Source: Nocardioides sp. YIM 152315
GTDB lineage: Bacteria; Actinomycetota; Actinomycetes; Propionibacteriales; Nocardioidaceae
Length of the DNA: 64,000 bases
Reading direction: 5' to 3'
NCBI RefSeq assembly: GCF_029210375.1
Contig: NZ_JARGER010000018.1
Span: 1-64,000, forward strand
The notes beneath the pieces were generated by a model. It was not told the DNA's origin. It made no database searches and was given only the letters and a program-made list of their open reading frames with translations. Of this stretch, positions 34,798 through 43,064 are shown piece by piece. The number at the start of each line of letters is the position of its first letter. Positions within the stretch are counted from its first letter, which is position 1. The translations under genes and the position numbers were made by a program.

Positions 34798-35688
34798 ATG
34801 GCGAACCAGCAGGCACCCAGGATCGGCGACCTCGTCCGGTCCGGGGAGCGGTCGTTCTCGTTCGAGTTCTTCCCGCCCCGCGACGCGGCCGGCGAGGAGC
34901 AGCTCTGGCAGGCGATCCGCGACCTGGAGCCCTACCGCCCGACGTTCGTCTCGGTGACGTACGGCGCGGGCGGGTCGACCCGGGACTCGACGGTCCGGGT
35001 GACCGGTCGGATCGCGCGCGAGACCTCGATGACCGCGATGGCCCACCTGACGTGTGTCGGCCACACCCGCGCGGAGCTCGAGGACATCCTCGACTCCTAC
35101 ACCGAGGCCGGCATCGGCAACGTGATGGTGCTGCGTGGCGACCCGCAGGAGGGTCCGCGGGCCCCGTGGACGCCGACCGACGGCGGCCTCACGTACGCGC
35201 AGGACCTGGTCGAGCTCGTGCGCGGCCGCGGCGACTTCAGCATCGGCGTGGCCGCGTTCCCCGAGGGCCATCCCTCCGCCGAGTCGCTCGACCACGACGC
35301 CGACGTGCTGGTCGCGAAGGCCCGCGCCGGAGCGGAGTTCGCGGTCACCCAGATGTTCTTCCGCGCCGAGGACTACTTCGGGCTCGTCGACCGGGTCAGG
35401 GCGCGCGGCGTCGACCTGCCGATCCTGCCGGGCATCATGCCGATCCTGAACCTCGGCAACATCCGCCGCCAGGGTGAGCTGATCGGCACCGACGTGCCCG
35501 CCGTGGTCGTCGAGCGGATCATGGCCCACGACGGCGACCCGGCGGCCATGCGGGCTGCCGGCATCGCCCTCGCGGCCGAGCTCTGCGAGCAGCTGCTCGC
35601 CGGTGGCGCACCCGGCCTGCACTTCTACACCCTCAACCGATCCAAGGCGACCCGCGAGATCTTCGCCGCGCTCAACATGGCGGTCTGA
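34798..35688 (+). CDS. metF: Methylenetetrahydrofolate reductase
   Basis: A 296-residue TIM-barrel flavoprotein reducing 5,10-methylene-THF to 5-methyl-THF for methionine synthesis. Motifs: FSFEFFPPRD (catalytic Glu region), SVTYGAGGSTRD, HLTCVGHT, VLRGDPQ, AAFPEGHP, QMFF, PGIMPI and LHFYTLNRS. ATG 34798 is preceded by TACACT plus 7 nt, so the transcript is predicted to start at the A of the ATG. The order pknL / Rv2175c-like / polyprenyl synthetase / metF resembles that in other actinobacteria. Confidence 0.93.
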   Translation: MANQQAPRIGDLVRSGERSFSFEFFPPRDAAGEEQLWQAIRDLEPYRPTFVSVTYGAGGSTRDSTVRVTGRIARETSMTAMAHLTCVGHTRAELEDILDSYTEAGIGNVMVLRGDPQEGPRAPWTPTDGGLTYAQDLVELVRGRGDFSIGVAAFPEGHPSAESLDHDADVLVAKARAGAEFAVTQMFFRAEDYFGLVDRVRARGVDLPILPGIMPILNLGNIRRQGELIGTDVPAVVVERIMAHDGDPAAMRAAGIALAAELCEQLLAGGAPGLHFYTLNRSKATREIFAALNMAV

Positions 35689-35708
35689 GCACCTCTCGGG
35701 CAGGTCCT

Positions 35709-35769
35709 GCACTTCTCGGGTGTTGCGTTGCCCCAGAAGTGCGGGAATACCCGGTGCACCGGGTATTCC
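35709..35769. terminator. Double hairpin between convergent metF and the oxidoreductase gene
   Basis: The first hairpin pairs GCACTTCT (35709-35716) with AGAAGTGC (35735-35742). The second, at 35744-35769, is a perfect 26-bp palindrome built from GGAATACCCGGTG and its exact complement with no spacer. Two stems in tandem between convergent genes suggest bidirectional termination; the perfect palindrome could equally be a protein-binding site. Confidence 0.7.
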
Positions 35770-35781
35770 GCGCGCGGGCGC

Positions 35782-37080
35782 CTACGCCGGGCCGATCTCC
35801 GCCGCCACCAGCGCCGCCGACAGGCCCACGTAGGGCAGCCCGGCGCCGGGGGTCGCGTGCGCGCCGGCGGCGTACACCCCCGCGATCGGCGTGCGCGGCC
35901 CGACCCGCTGCCGCACGGTGCCGCGGCCCTGCCAGAGCACGCCCATCGGCGACCCTCCCCACCGCTCCACCTGCTCGCGCGGGCTGAGGTCGACGCGCTC
36001 GACGACCCGGGCCCGCAGGTCGATGCGGTGCCGGGCGAGCGCCCGGAGCACGTCCTCGGACAGACGGCCGCGTCCGTGCACGGTCACCGCCGCGTGCCCG
36101 TCCGGTGCCCGGCCGCCGGTGCGCACGACGAGCATGGGATCGCCGTGCAGCACCAGCTCGTGGGGCAGGTCGGGCGCCTCGCCCTCGAGGCCCACGTGCA
36201 CGACGACCGGCGGGATCGCGGGCATGGTGCGCTCGACGTACGCCGCCAGCGCGGCCAGTCGCCGCGGGTCGGTGGCGCACACCACGACCTCGGCGTCGAC
36301 CTCACCCGCGTCGGTCGTGACCGCCGCGACCCGGCCGTCGCGCACGACGACGTCCGTGACGTCGGTGTCGGTCAGCACCGTCACCCCGCGCGTCGCGAGC
36401 CGCGCGACGAGCGCGTCACCGAGCCGCGCCATGCCACCGTCGACGGTCCACGCGCCGAAGCGCTGCTCCACGTACGCCGTCACGCCGGCCCAGGCCGGCA
36501 CGTTGCGCGGATCGTGGCCCTCGGCGACGAACGGGTGCGTCGCGACCAGCCGCAGCCGCTCGTCCTTGAACGTCCGCTTCAGCCGCTTGAAGAGCATCTC
36601 CCGGCTGTCGAGCCGCGTGGCGAGGTCGCGGGGGAGCGCGGCGGGGTCCCAGGGGTTCTCCAGGTAGTCCCGGCGCAGCACGTCCCAGTCGTCGGCGTAC
36701 GACGCGACGTGGTCGGCCCACCGCCGTCCGAGCCCGCCCGCGAGCTGATCGAACGCCGCCACCTGGGCCGCGCGCCCGCTCGGGACCCGCACCGAGGTGC
36801 CGTCGTCGAACCGGTGCTCGCGCACGACGTCCAGCGGCACCAGCTCCAGCTCGCGCTCGACGGGTCGCCCGGACTTGCGGAAGAGGTCGCGCACGACGGC
36901 CGGCAGGAGCGTGTACGTCGGGCCCGCGTCCCAGGCGAAGTCGCCCGCGCGCACCTCCGCCAGCGCGCCGCCCAGCGTCGCGGAGCGCTCGAGCAGCGTG
37001 ACGTCGTGGCCGAGCTTCGCCAGCCGCAGCGCGGCGGCGAGACCACCGAAGCCGCCTCCGACGACCGCGACCCGGGCCAT
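35782..37080 (-). CDS. Phytoene desaturase-like FAD-dependent oxidoreductase
   Basis: A 432-residue flavoprotein of the CrtI/phytoene dehydrogenase superfamily. The dinucleotide-binding fold VAVVGGGFGGLAAALRLAKLGHDVTLLE is at the N-terminus, and the FAD-closing motif (TPIAGVYAAGAHATPGAGLPYVGL) is at the C-terminus. The length is somewhat below classical CrtI (~500). No crtB or other carotenoid gene is visible here, so the substrate is open. It follows the ArsC-like gene by a few bases and probably shares its transcript. Confidence 0.82.
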   Translation of the reverse strand: MARVAVVGGGFGGLAAALRLAKLGHDVTLLERSATLGGALAEVRAGDFAWDAGPTYTLLPAVVRDLFRKSGRPVERELELVPLDVVREHRFDDGTSVRVPSGRAAQVAAFDQLAGGLGRRWADHVASYADDWDVLRRDYLENPWDPAALPRDLATRLDSREMLFKRLKRTFKDERLRLVATHPFVAEGHDPRNVPAWAGVTAYVEQRFGAWTVDGGMARLGDALVARLATRGVTVLTDTDVTDVVVRDGRVAAVTTDAGEVDAEVVVCATDPRRLAALAAYVERTMPAIPPVVVHVGLEGEAPDLPHELVLHGDPMLVVRTGGRAPDGHAAVTVHGRGRLSEDVLRALARHRIDLRARVVERVDLSPREQVERWGGSPMGVLWQGRGTVRQRVGPRTPIAGVYAAGAHATPGAGLPYVGLSAALVAAEIGPA

Positions 37081-37086
37081 CGGCGC

Positions 37087-37443
37087 TCAGGCCTCGGCGC
37101 CGAGGACGCGGTCGAGCGCCTCCTGGTCGCGACCGACCACGGTCGTCCCGTCCGCGGCGGTGATGATCGGGCGCTGGATCGCGCGGGGGTGCGTCGCGAG
37201 CGCGTCGAGCCAGGCGTCACGGTGCTCGGCGTCCCTGGGCAGGTCGATGCCGGCCTCGCGGGTCTCCCTGGCGCGCGCGATGTCCCAGGGCTCGAGGCCG
37301 AGCCGCGCGACGACGCCGGCGAGCTCGGCGGTCGTGGGCGGCTCGTCGAGGTAGCGCCGCACGGTGTAGTCCACACCCGCCGCCTCCAGCTCCGCCGCGG
37401 CCGAGCGGCACTTGGAGCAGGCGGGGTTGAGCCAGATCTCCAT
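37087..37443 (-). CDS. ArsC/Spx family thioredoxin-fold protein
   Basis: A 118-residue protein beginning MEIWLNPACSKCRSAAAELEAAG, with the CxxC at residues 9-12, followed by the RPI-type motif (AIQRPIITAADGTTVVGR) of ArsC-family reductases. It could be an arsenate reductase of the glutaredoxin-dependent kind or a YffB-like protein; no arsenic genes are near. Its ATG overlaps the stop of the YbaK-like gene by one base (TGATG), so the two are coupled. Confidence 0.83.
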   Translation of the reverse strand: MEIWLNPACSKCRSAAAELEAAGVDYTVRRYLDEPPTTAELAGVVARLGLEPWDIARARETREAGIDLPRDAEHRDAWLDALATHPRAIQRPIITAADGTTVVGRDQEALDRVLGAEA

Positions 37444-37916
37444 CACGCGACCTCGATCTCGGGCGCACCGGTCATCGCCGCGAGCTCGTCGTACGTCGTC
37501 GAGAACACCGCCGCCGGGTGGCCCGCCGCCGCCCAGACCACGTCGTACCTGCGCAACCAGGAGTCGAGGTACGTCGTCACCGGCCGCGGGTGCCCGATGG
37601 GCGAGACCCCGCCGATGACCTGGCCGGTGTGCTCGCGCACGAACTCCGGCGTGGCCCTCCTGAGCTCGCCCAGCCCGAGGTCCGCCGCGACCCGGGCGGT
37701 GTCGACCCGGTGGGCGCCTGACGTCAGAATGAGCAGCGGCGCCCCGTCGGCGTCGAAGAGCAGACTGTTGGCGATCGCACCGACCTCGCACCCCAGAGCC
37801 TCGGCCGCGAGCGCCGCGGTGTGCACCGAATCGGGCAGGATGACGATCTCACCGGTGCCGCCGCGGAGCGCGTGGTCGTCGCGGAACCGGGTGATCGCCG
37901 GATGTTCGGAGTTCAT
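37443..37916 (-). CDS. YbaK/EbsC family aminoacyl-tRNA deacylase
   Basis: A 157-residue member of the YbaK/ProX editing fold, which hydrolyses mischarged tRNA. It shows the invariant lysine-region equivalent (EVGAIANSLLFDADGAPLLIL), GAHRVDTARVA and GGVSPIGHP with the catalytic loop. The canonical lysine after IANSL is not obvious, so activity should be treated with care. ATG 37916 is preceded by TAGGGT and 7 nt. It heads a small operon with the ArsC-like protein and the oxidoreductase. Confidence 0.83.
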   Translation of the reverse strand: MNSEHPAITRFRDDHALRGGTGEIVILPDSVHTAALAAEALGCEVGAIANSLLFDADGAPLLILTSGAHRVDTARVAADLGLGELRRATPEFVREHTGQVIGGVSPIGHPRPVTTYLDSWLRRYDVVWAAAGHPAAVFSTTYDELAAMTGAPEIEVA

Positions 37917-37965
37917 GGTCGAGACCCTAGGGCAGCGTGCTGCCCCGGGATGGAGGAGGAGACGG

Positions 37966-38424
37966 ATGAGTCAGCAGCGGGCCGCGGCGGCGACGGCGGC
38001 GGTCTGGTTGACGGCGGCGCTGATCGCGCTGTCGGTGGTGACGGCCCTCTTCTCGATCGTCTTCAAGGCCGATCTCCTCGACGCGTGGGAGTCCGGCCGC
38101 GCCGACGCCGGGTCCGTCGAGCCGCCGGACCTCGTGCCGGTCGTGGTGGTGATGCTGATCGTCCTCGCGCTGCTCATGGTCGTGCTCGTGGAGTTCTTCC
38201 GGTCGCGGCACGCGTGGGCGCGGACGGCGATCACGGTGACCGTCGTGGCGCTCGCGCTCGGCACGCTGGCGACCCTGCGCATCGGGCCGCCGGCCCTGTT
38301 CGTCGCGCTGTCGGTCATCAGCCTCGTGCTCGACGCGGCGGTGCTGGTCGCGCTCTGGCATCGCGACACCGGCGCCTACCTGCGCGCCGCCGACCGCTCG
38401 GGGGACGTGCGCTCGGGCTCGTGA
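37966..38424 (+). CDS. Hypothetical four-helix membrane protein
   Basis: A 152-residue membrane protein with four hydrophobic segments (near 8-30, 60-82, 90-110 and 112-130) separated by short loops and a polar C-terminus (RAADRSGDVRSGS). The start ATG 37966 follows a very strong GGAGGAGGAGA. Charge distribution suggests both termini are inside. No family recognised. It is divergent from the YbaK operon and ends 200 nt before the SOS-type promoter. Confidence 0.65.
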   Translation: MSQQRAAAATAAVWLTAALIALSVVTALFSIVFKADLLDAWESGRADAGSVEPPDLVPVVVVMLIVLALLMVVLVEFFRSRHAWARTAITVTVVALALGTLATLRIGPPALFVALSVISLVLDAAVLVALWHRDTGAYLRAADRSGDVRSGS

Positions 38425-38455
38425 CGGCGTCCGGGGTCCGAGGCCGCCCGCGCCC

Positions 38456-38518
38456 TTGACGCACGGTCGGCGGTGGGGTGTACCGTGAGTCCCGGATCGA
38501 ACAGGTGTTCGATCCGGG
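38456..38518 (+). promoter_or_regulatory. SOS-type promoter with a perfect LexA box
   Basis: TTGACG (38456-38461) and TACCGT (38481-38486) form a -35/-10 pair with a 19-nt spacer. At 38497-38512 the sequence TCGAACAGGTGTTCGA is a perfect match to the actinobacterial LexA box TCGAAC-N4-GTTCGA, inside a longer 13-bp-arm palindrome (38491-38503 and 38506-38518). LexA bound here would block the transcription start. The gene is therefore predicted to be DNA-damage inducible. The remaining ~110 nt to the HEPN gene shows no ORF. Confidence 0.82.
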
Positions 38519-38625
38519 CTCGGCGGGGACGACCTCGACCCCCGTCCCCGTCGGGCCGGCCCGGTCGGTGGCTCGGGTCGACGGAGGGGGTCGTCAGTCC
38601 CGGGGTCGAGGGAGAGAGGTGCCCG

Positions 38626-39060
38626 ATGAACCCGTACGCCCTGCCCGCCACGACCCACTCCTACCTGGCCCGGGCAGCGGAGTCGCTGAGCGAGGCGTTG
38701 GCCGCCACCGACACCCCGACGCGCTACGCCTGCGCGCACGTCGCCGCGCTCCGGGCGGCGGCCGCGCTGCTGTCCGCCCGAGCCCGTCCGACGGCGAGCC
38801 GGGGGCGCCGTCCGCAGAAGAACGCCTGGGTGCTGCTGACCGACGTGGCGCCCGAGCTGGGCGAGTGGGCGACCTTCTTCGCGGCCGGCGCCGCCAAGCG
38901 TGCCGCGGCCGAGGCCGGGTCCACCAGGGCGGTCGCCGAGCGGGAGGCCGACGACCTGGTGCGCGACGCCGATCGCTTCCTCGCGGTCATCGAGAGGTCG
39001 CTCGGCCTGGTGCCGCACGCGCCGATGGCGGACCGGGCGGCGGTCGTGCGCGCAGGGTGA
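38626..39060 (+). CDS. SAV_6107-type HEPN domain protein, predicted SOS-induced
   Basis: A 144-residue all-helical protein (LPATTHSYLARAAESLSEALAAT...YACAHVAALRAAAALL...AWVLLTDVAPELGEWATFFAAGAAKRAAAE) matching the actinobacterial SAV_6107 HEPN group. A classical Rx4-6H RNase motif is not obvious, so ribonuclease activity is not claimed. ATG 38626 follows GGGAGAGAGG. The perfect LexA box upstream makes it a likely member of the SOS regulon. A methyltransferase gene follows after 35 nt, but it has its own leaderless promoter. Confidence 0.8.
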   Translation: MNPYALPATTHSYLARAAESLSEALAATDTPTRYACAHVAALRAAAALLSARARPTASRGRRPQKNAWVLLTDVAPELGEWATFFAAGAAKRAAAEAGSTRAVAEREADDLVRDADRFLAVIERSLGLVPHAPMADRAAVVRAG

Positions 39061-39095
39061 GGCCGAAGCCCGGCCCACGCCCTAGGGTTGGCAGC

Positions 39096-39836
39096 ATGAA
39101 CGAGAGCGTGCGGTCGACCGAGCGGCCGAGCGAACGCCGCACCGCAGCCCGGAGCTCCGTGGTCTGGGACGCCGTCCGTCCGTACGTCGAGGACGCGGGC
39201 GGCGTCGACGTCCTCGACATCGGCGGCGGCACCGGGGGGTTCGCCGTGCGGGTGGCCCGCCTCGGCGCGCGGGTGACGGTGGTCGACCCGAGCCCCGACG
39301 CCCTCGCGGCGCTCGGACGGCGGGCCCGCGAGCTCGAGGTCGAGGTCTCGGCGCAGCAGGGCGACCTGGCGACGCTCCTCGACGTCGTGGAGCCGCGGAG
39401 CGCCGACGTCGTGCTCTGCCACGGCGTGCTCGAGGTCGTCGACGACCCGGTCGCCGCCCTGGCGACCCTGCGCGAGGTGCTCCGCCCCGGTGGGGTGCTC
39501 AGCCTGCTCGTCGCACAGCGCCACGCAGCCGTCGTGGCGCGGGCGATGGCCGGCCACTTCGGCCAGGCGCTGGCCCTGCTCGACGCGCCGGCGGGGGAGC
39601 GAGACGGGCGCACCTCCCACCGCTTCACTGCCGCGGAGGCGACCGCCCTGCTCGGGCAGGCCGGGTTCTCGGTCGACGCGGTCCACGGCGTGCGCGTCTT
39701 CGCCGACCTGGTCCCGGGCTCGCTGCTCGACCTCGAGCCCGGGGCGACCGCGGCCCTGGTCGAGCTCGAGCGCGCGGTCGCCGAGCGCGCCGAGTACCTC
39801 CCGCTCGCGGCACAGCTCCACCTGCTCGCGCACTGA
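39096..39836 (+). CDS. Class I SAM-dependent methyltransferase
   Basis: A 246-residue Rossmann methyltransferase. VDVLDIGGGTGGFAVRVARLG is motif I, VVDPSPDALAALGRRA motif II, and VVLCHGVLEVVDDP motif IV, with a substrate-binding C-terminal part (LGQAGFSVDAVHGVRVFADLVPG). It resembles ubiquinone/SmtA-like small-molecule methyltransferases, but the acceptor is unknown. ATG 39096 is preceded by TAGGGT with 7 nt between, a leaderless signature. The 216 nt after it hold no gene. Confidence 0.83.
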   Translation: MNESVRSTERPSERRTAARSSVVWDAVRPYVEDAGGVDVLDIGGGTGGFAVRVARLGARVTVVDPSPDALAALGRRARELEVEVSAQQGDLATLLDVVEPRSADVVLCHGVLEVVDDPVAALATLREVLRPGGVLSLLVAQRHAAVVARAMAGHFGQALALLDAPAGERDGRTSHRFTAAEATALLGQAGFSVDAVHGVRVFADLVPGSLLDLEPGATAALVELERAVAERAEYLPLAAQLHLLAH

Positions 39837-40052
39837 TCCGTCCGGGCGCCTCCCGGCCCCGGAGCCGGTCGGTGCGTGCCTCCTCCGCCCTGGGGGGGTT
39901 GACGATCCGGTCGGCTGGGCACCGTACCGTTGAGCGGTGTGGGCACGGTTCGGACACGAATTTCCCCATCCCGGCTACCGGGATGACGGGCCGCTGCCTA
40001 GACTTGGAGCTGCCGGGGCCGGTTTCCGGCGATGACATGTGTGGGAGGTACG
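39837..40052 (+). promoter_or_regulatory. Intergenic region with promoter elements and a hairpin before the DUF3040 gene
   Basis: No ORF of note is present. TTGACG (39899-39904) and TACCGT (39925-39930) may be a promoter with a long 20-nt spacer. CATCCCGG (39967-39974) and CCGGGATG (39978-39985) make an 8-bp stem with a 3-nt loop in the leader. GGGAGG (40043-40048) is the ribosome binding site of the DUF3040 gene. Confidence 0.5.
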
Positions 40053-40499
40053 GTGCCACTCTCGGAAGAGGAGCTCCGACTGCTCGAGCAGATGGAGCGG
40101 GCCCTCGTCGAGGAGGACCCCAAGCTGGCGTCGACGCTGCGCGGCACCGCCTTCCGCCGTTCGGCCCGCCGGCGCGCGATCATCGCCGGCGCCTGCTTCG
40201 CGATCGGCGTCGCGATCCTGATGACCGGGGCCGTCGCGCGCATCACCGTGCTGGGCATCGCCGGCTTCGTGGTCATGCTCGGCTCCGCGACGGTGGCCCT
40301 CGCCGCGCTGCGCGGTCATCACGGGACTCCGGCGTCCGCCGACCCGCGTGCGGCGCACCCCAGCCGCGGCTTCACCGTCATCGACGGTGGTCGCAAGACC
40401 AAGCGCAACCGCGGCTCGGGCCACGGCACCGCCCACGGCTCGTTCATGGAGCGCATGGAGGAGCGCTGGCGCCGGCGTCGCGAGAGCGGCGGCTTCTGA
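40053..40499 (+). CDS. DUF3040 membrane protein
   Basis: A 148-residue protein starting PLSEEELRLLEQMERALVEEDPKLASTLR, the signature of DUF3040, followed by two hydrophobic helices (IIAGACFAIGVAILMTGAVA and ITVLGIAGFVVMLGSATVAL) and a basic, Gly/Arg-rich cytoplasmic tail. It is a conserved gene upstream of mraZ in actinobacteria. GTG 40053 follows GGGAGG. Function unknown; the position suggests a role linked to growth or division, but that is inference. Confidence 0.88.
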   Translation: MPLSEEELRLLEQMERALVEEDPKLASTLRGTAFRRSARRRAIIAGACFAIGVAILMTGAVARITVLGIAGFVVMLGSATVALAALRGHHGTPASADPRAAHPSRGFTVIDGGRKTKRNRGSGHGTAHGSFMERMEERWRRRRESGGF

Positions 40500-40523
40500 C
40501 CCACACGCGCTCAGCGCTAGCCC

Positions 40524-40547
40524 GACCCGGTCGACCTCGGCCGGGTC
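40524..40547 (+). terminator. Hairpin after the DUF3040 gene
   Basis: GACCCGG (40524-40530) and CCGGGTC (40541-40547) form a 7-bp stem with a 10-nt loop, 24 nt after the DUF3040 stop. Confidence 0.5.
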
Positions 40548-40580
40548 GTTCCACGTACGGCGCCCTACGCCCGCCACGGC

Positions 40581-40647
40581 GGGATACTCCGTCACCTTCT
40601 GGCTGTCGATCCACCGGATCCACGACCAGAACGTGACGGACTATCCC
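40581..40647. terminator. Long inverted repeat between convergent genes, related to the 14681 element
   Basis: Arms 40581-40602 and 40626-40647 (22 nt) pair with two mismatches, and the 23-nt loop contains a smaller GATCC/GGATC stem. Read on the minus strand, the outer part GGGATAGTCC...ACGTT strongly resembles the arm of the 14681-14741 element. It separates the rightward DUF3040 gene from the leftward transglutaminase gene. Confidence 0.75.
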
Positions 40648-40676
40648 GGCGGTCCGGTCCGGTCCGACACGGTCCG

Positions 40677-43064
40677 CTACGACATGTTGTCGACGACGCC
40701 GCCGTAGCGGGCCTCGAGGGGTGCGGGAGCGGTGCGGGCCCGCCGACGGAGGGTGAGCACCGAGCGCGGCCACCAGATGGCGCGGCGTCGGGCGGAGCGG
40801 GAGGCGCCGCCGGCGAGCGCGGCCACGCAGGCCTCGCCGTCGGCGCGCAGCCGCACCGGGTCGATCCGGGCGCCGGCGCGCGAGTAGCGGGCCAGCTCGA
40901 GCGTCAGCACCAGCCGGTCCAGGGCCGCTACGGCCTCGGGGGCGACGGCCGCGCCGTGTGCGGGACGCTCGATCGTCTCCGCGCCGACGGGCGCGCCGAG
41001 GTGGTCGATGAGGACGTCGCGGGTACGTCGTGGCGACCGGCCGTGCGGCCACGGGACGCCGAGGTCGAGGGCGGTGTCGTGGAGCTCGTCCCAGACCGGC
41101 TCGACCGCGCCCGCCGACAGCCGCTGCTCGCGGCGCCGTGAGCGCACCCCGCGGGGGAGCAGCAGCCCGGCGGCCAGCACCACCACTGCGGCGAGCGCGC
41201 CGAGCGTAGGGCCCCACGGGACCGTCGAGCCCGTCTCGCCGAACTCGTCGCCCTCCGCGGCGGCGGTCTCGGTCTCCTCGGGCCGGTTGGTCGGTGCGAC
41301 GGCCGAGGAGCTCGCCTCGGGGGCTGCGGACTCCGTCGGGTCGTCGTCGGGCGTGCCCGGCACGGTGTATGGCGGCACGTTCTCGGCCCGGCCGGACGGG
41401 GTGGGCTCGAAGCGCACCCACCCGGCGCCGTCGAAGAACAGCTCGGGCCAGGCGTGCATGTCGTCGGAGCTGTAGACCCAGGTGTTCGCGCCGTCCGCCG
41501 AGGGGTTCAGGAATCCGATCGCGACGCGGGCCGGGATGCCGAGGTCGCGCGCCATCACCGCCATCGCCGAGGCGAACTGCTCGCAGTAGCCCTGCCGGCC
41601 ACCGGGACCGTCGGACAGGAAGTCCACCAGGGCCTCGATGCCGTTGCCGTCGGCCCGGGCGAGCGAGTAGGTGAACTCCGAGCGGAACCACTCCTGCAGC
41701 GCGACCGCCTTCTCGTACAGCGTGGTCTCGTCGTCGGTGACCTGGGTCGCGAGGTCGTGGACGATCGAGGGCATGTCGCCGGGCAGCTCGGTGAAGATGC
41801 CGTCCACCTTGCCGGTGGGCGTGCCGGCCTCCTCGAGGCGCGTGGAGGTCAGGTCCAGCTGGGTGGAGGTCATCGTGTACTCGATCGCGGCCGCGGTCAG
41901 GTCCTCGTCGCCGGCGATGAAGTCCATCGTGCGCTGGTCGAAGCGCCAGTCGCCCGGCGCGTCGACGAGGCTGATCGGCGGCTGCGTCGGCAGCCAGCGG
42001 GAGTCGAACTCCGGCAGCACCGTGACCTGGTAGGGGTAGCTCCGCCGGTCGAGGTCGGCGGCGACGCCCTGCAGCGGAGGCATCTGGCCGTCGGCGAGCT
42101 GGTCGGCGGGGACCTCCCGGTCTCCCGGGCTCCACTCCGCCTCGGAGAAGCGGGTGAGCGTGAGGATCCGCAGGTACGACGGGTCCGGGTCGTTGGTCGT
42201 CACGCGGACCAGGGGGATGTCGTCGCCACGCTTGAGGTCGCGCACCAGGTCGGCGGTCGGGTTGTCGACGCGGATGTCGTCGCCCCCTCCGCTGCCCGGT
42301 CCGAAGTCGAGCAGGTGCAGCCCGGTGGCCGGGATCAGCACGGGCACCAGCACCGCGATCGCGGTGGCGGCGCCGCCGACCAGGCCAGCGGTGCTGCGCA
42401 CGGTCGTCGCGCCGGCGCCGAAGGAGAGGGGGTCGCCGGTCTCGCGATCCTGGCCGAGCGGGCGGCCCCATCGCGCGACCTGGTCGGTCTCGTGGAGGAA
42501 GAGCATCATCAGGTAGCCGCCCGCGGTGGCGGCGAAGACCCACCAGACGACGGCGCCGTCGACCATGCCGACCGGGATGCTGAAGATCGCCAGCAGCGGC
42601 AGCCCGGCGAGCGGCACCCGATGCCACGTGGCCGCCAGCACGTCGACGAGGAGCAGGCAGGCCAGCCCGCCGAGGACGAGGAGCGGGTCGACGGGTGGCA
42701 CGTCGACCGGCACCGGCGCGGCGTAGGCGTTGGCGCTGTCGACGGCGTCGCGGATCGTGGCGACCAGCTCCGTCCACGCCCCGCCGACCGGCAGCGGCGA
42801 GCCGGTGAGCAGCAGGCAGCTCAGCATCGCGGTCACCACGACCTGGAACGCGACCACGGCGGGCCCCGGCCAGCGCCACCAGCGTCCGGCGACCCCGGTG
42901 CCGGCGACGACGGCCGCGAGCAGGAGCAGCGGGTTGAGGAAGTCGCCCGGCTGCGCCGTCAGGTCGCGCCACGCGTTCATCGCGAGCCAGGTGGTGCCGG
43001 CCGCCGTGGCGGCGAAGAGCACGTTGGCGCCGAGGCGTCCCCGGGGCCGGTTCATGGTGCTCAC
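40677..43064 (-). CDS. Membrane protein with transglutaminase-like domain
   Basis: About 795 residues. Residues 1-230 contain six to seven membrane helices and match the DUF3488 type; residues ~440-560 form a transglutaminase-like (TgpA) domain with the catalytic Cys in GGRQGYCEQFASAM, His in DDMHAWPELFFDG and an Asp nearby (~Phe-Glu region). A further membrane helix (LGALAAVVVLAAGLLL) and a C-terminal cytoplasmic domain follow. GTG 43064 overlaps the DUF58 stop; ATG 43055 is an alternative. It forms a conserved operon with DUF58 and MoxR genes. The biochemical role of this trio is not established. Confidence 0.88.
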   Translation of the reverse strand: MSTMNRPRGRLGANVLFAATAAGTTWLAMNAWRDLTAQPGDFLNPLLLLAAVVAGTGVAGRWWRWPGPAVVAFQVVVTAMLSCLLLTGSPLPVGGAWTELVATIRDAVDSANAYAAPVPVDVPPVDPLLVLGGLACLLLVDVLAATWHRVPLAGLPLLAIFSIPVGMVDGAVVWWVFAATAGGYLMMLFLHETDQVARWGRPLGQDRETGDPLSFGAGATTVRSTAGLVGGAATAIAVLVPVLIPATGLHLLDFGPGSGGGDDIRVDNPTADLVRDLKRGDDIPLVRVTTNDPDPSYLRILTLTRFSEAEWSPGDREVPADQLADGQMPPLQGVAADLDRRSYPYQVTVLPEFDSRWLPTQPPISLVDAPGDWRFDQRTMDFIAGDEDLTAAAIEYTMTSTQLDLTSTRLEEAGTPTGKVDGIFTELPGDMPSIVHDLATQVTDDETTLYEKAVALQEWFRSEFTYSLARADGNGIEALVDFLSDGPGGRQGYCEQFASAMAVMARDLGIPARVAIGFLNPSADGANTWVYSSDDMHAWPELFFDGAGWVRFEPTPSGRAENVPPYTVPGTPDDDPTESAAPEASSSAVAPTNRPEETETAAAEGDEFGETGSTVPWGPTLGALAAVVVLAAGLLLPRGVRSRRREQRLSAGAVEPVWDELHDTALDLGVPWPHGRSPRRTRDVLIDHLGAPVGAETIERPAHGAAVAPEAVAALDRLVLTLELARYSRAGARIDPVRLRADGEACVAALAGGASRSARRRAIWWPRSVLTLRRRARTAPAPLEARYGGVVDNMS

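Noticed and set aside
33662..37080. Carotenoid gene cluster
   Set aside because: Only a polyprenyl synthase and a CrtI-like protein are present; no phytoene synthase or cyclase and metF lies between.
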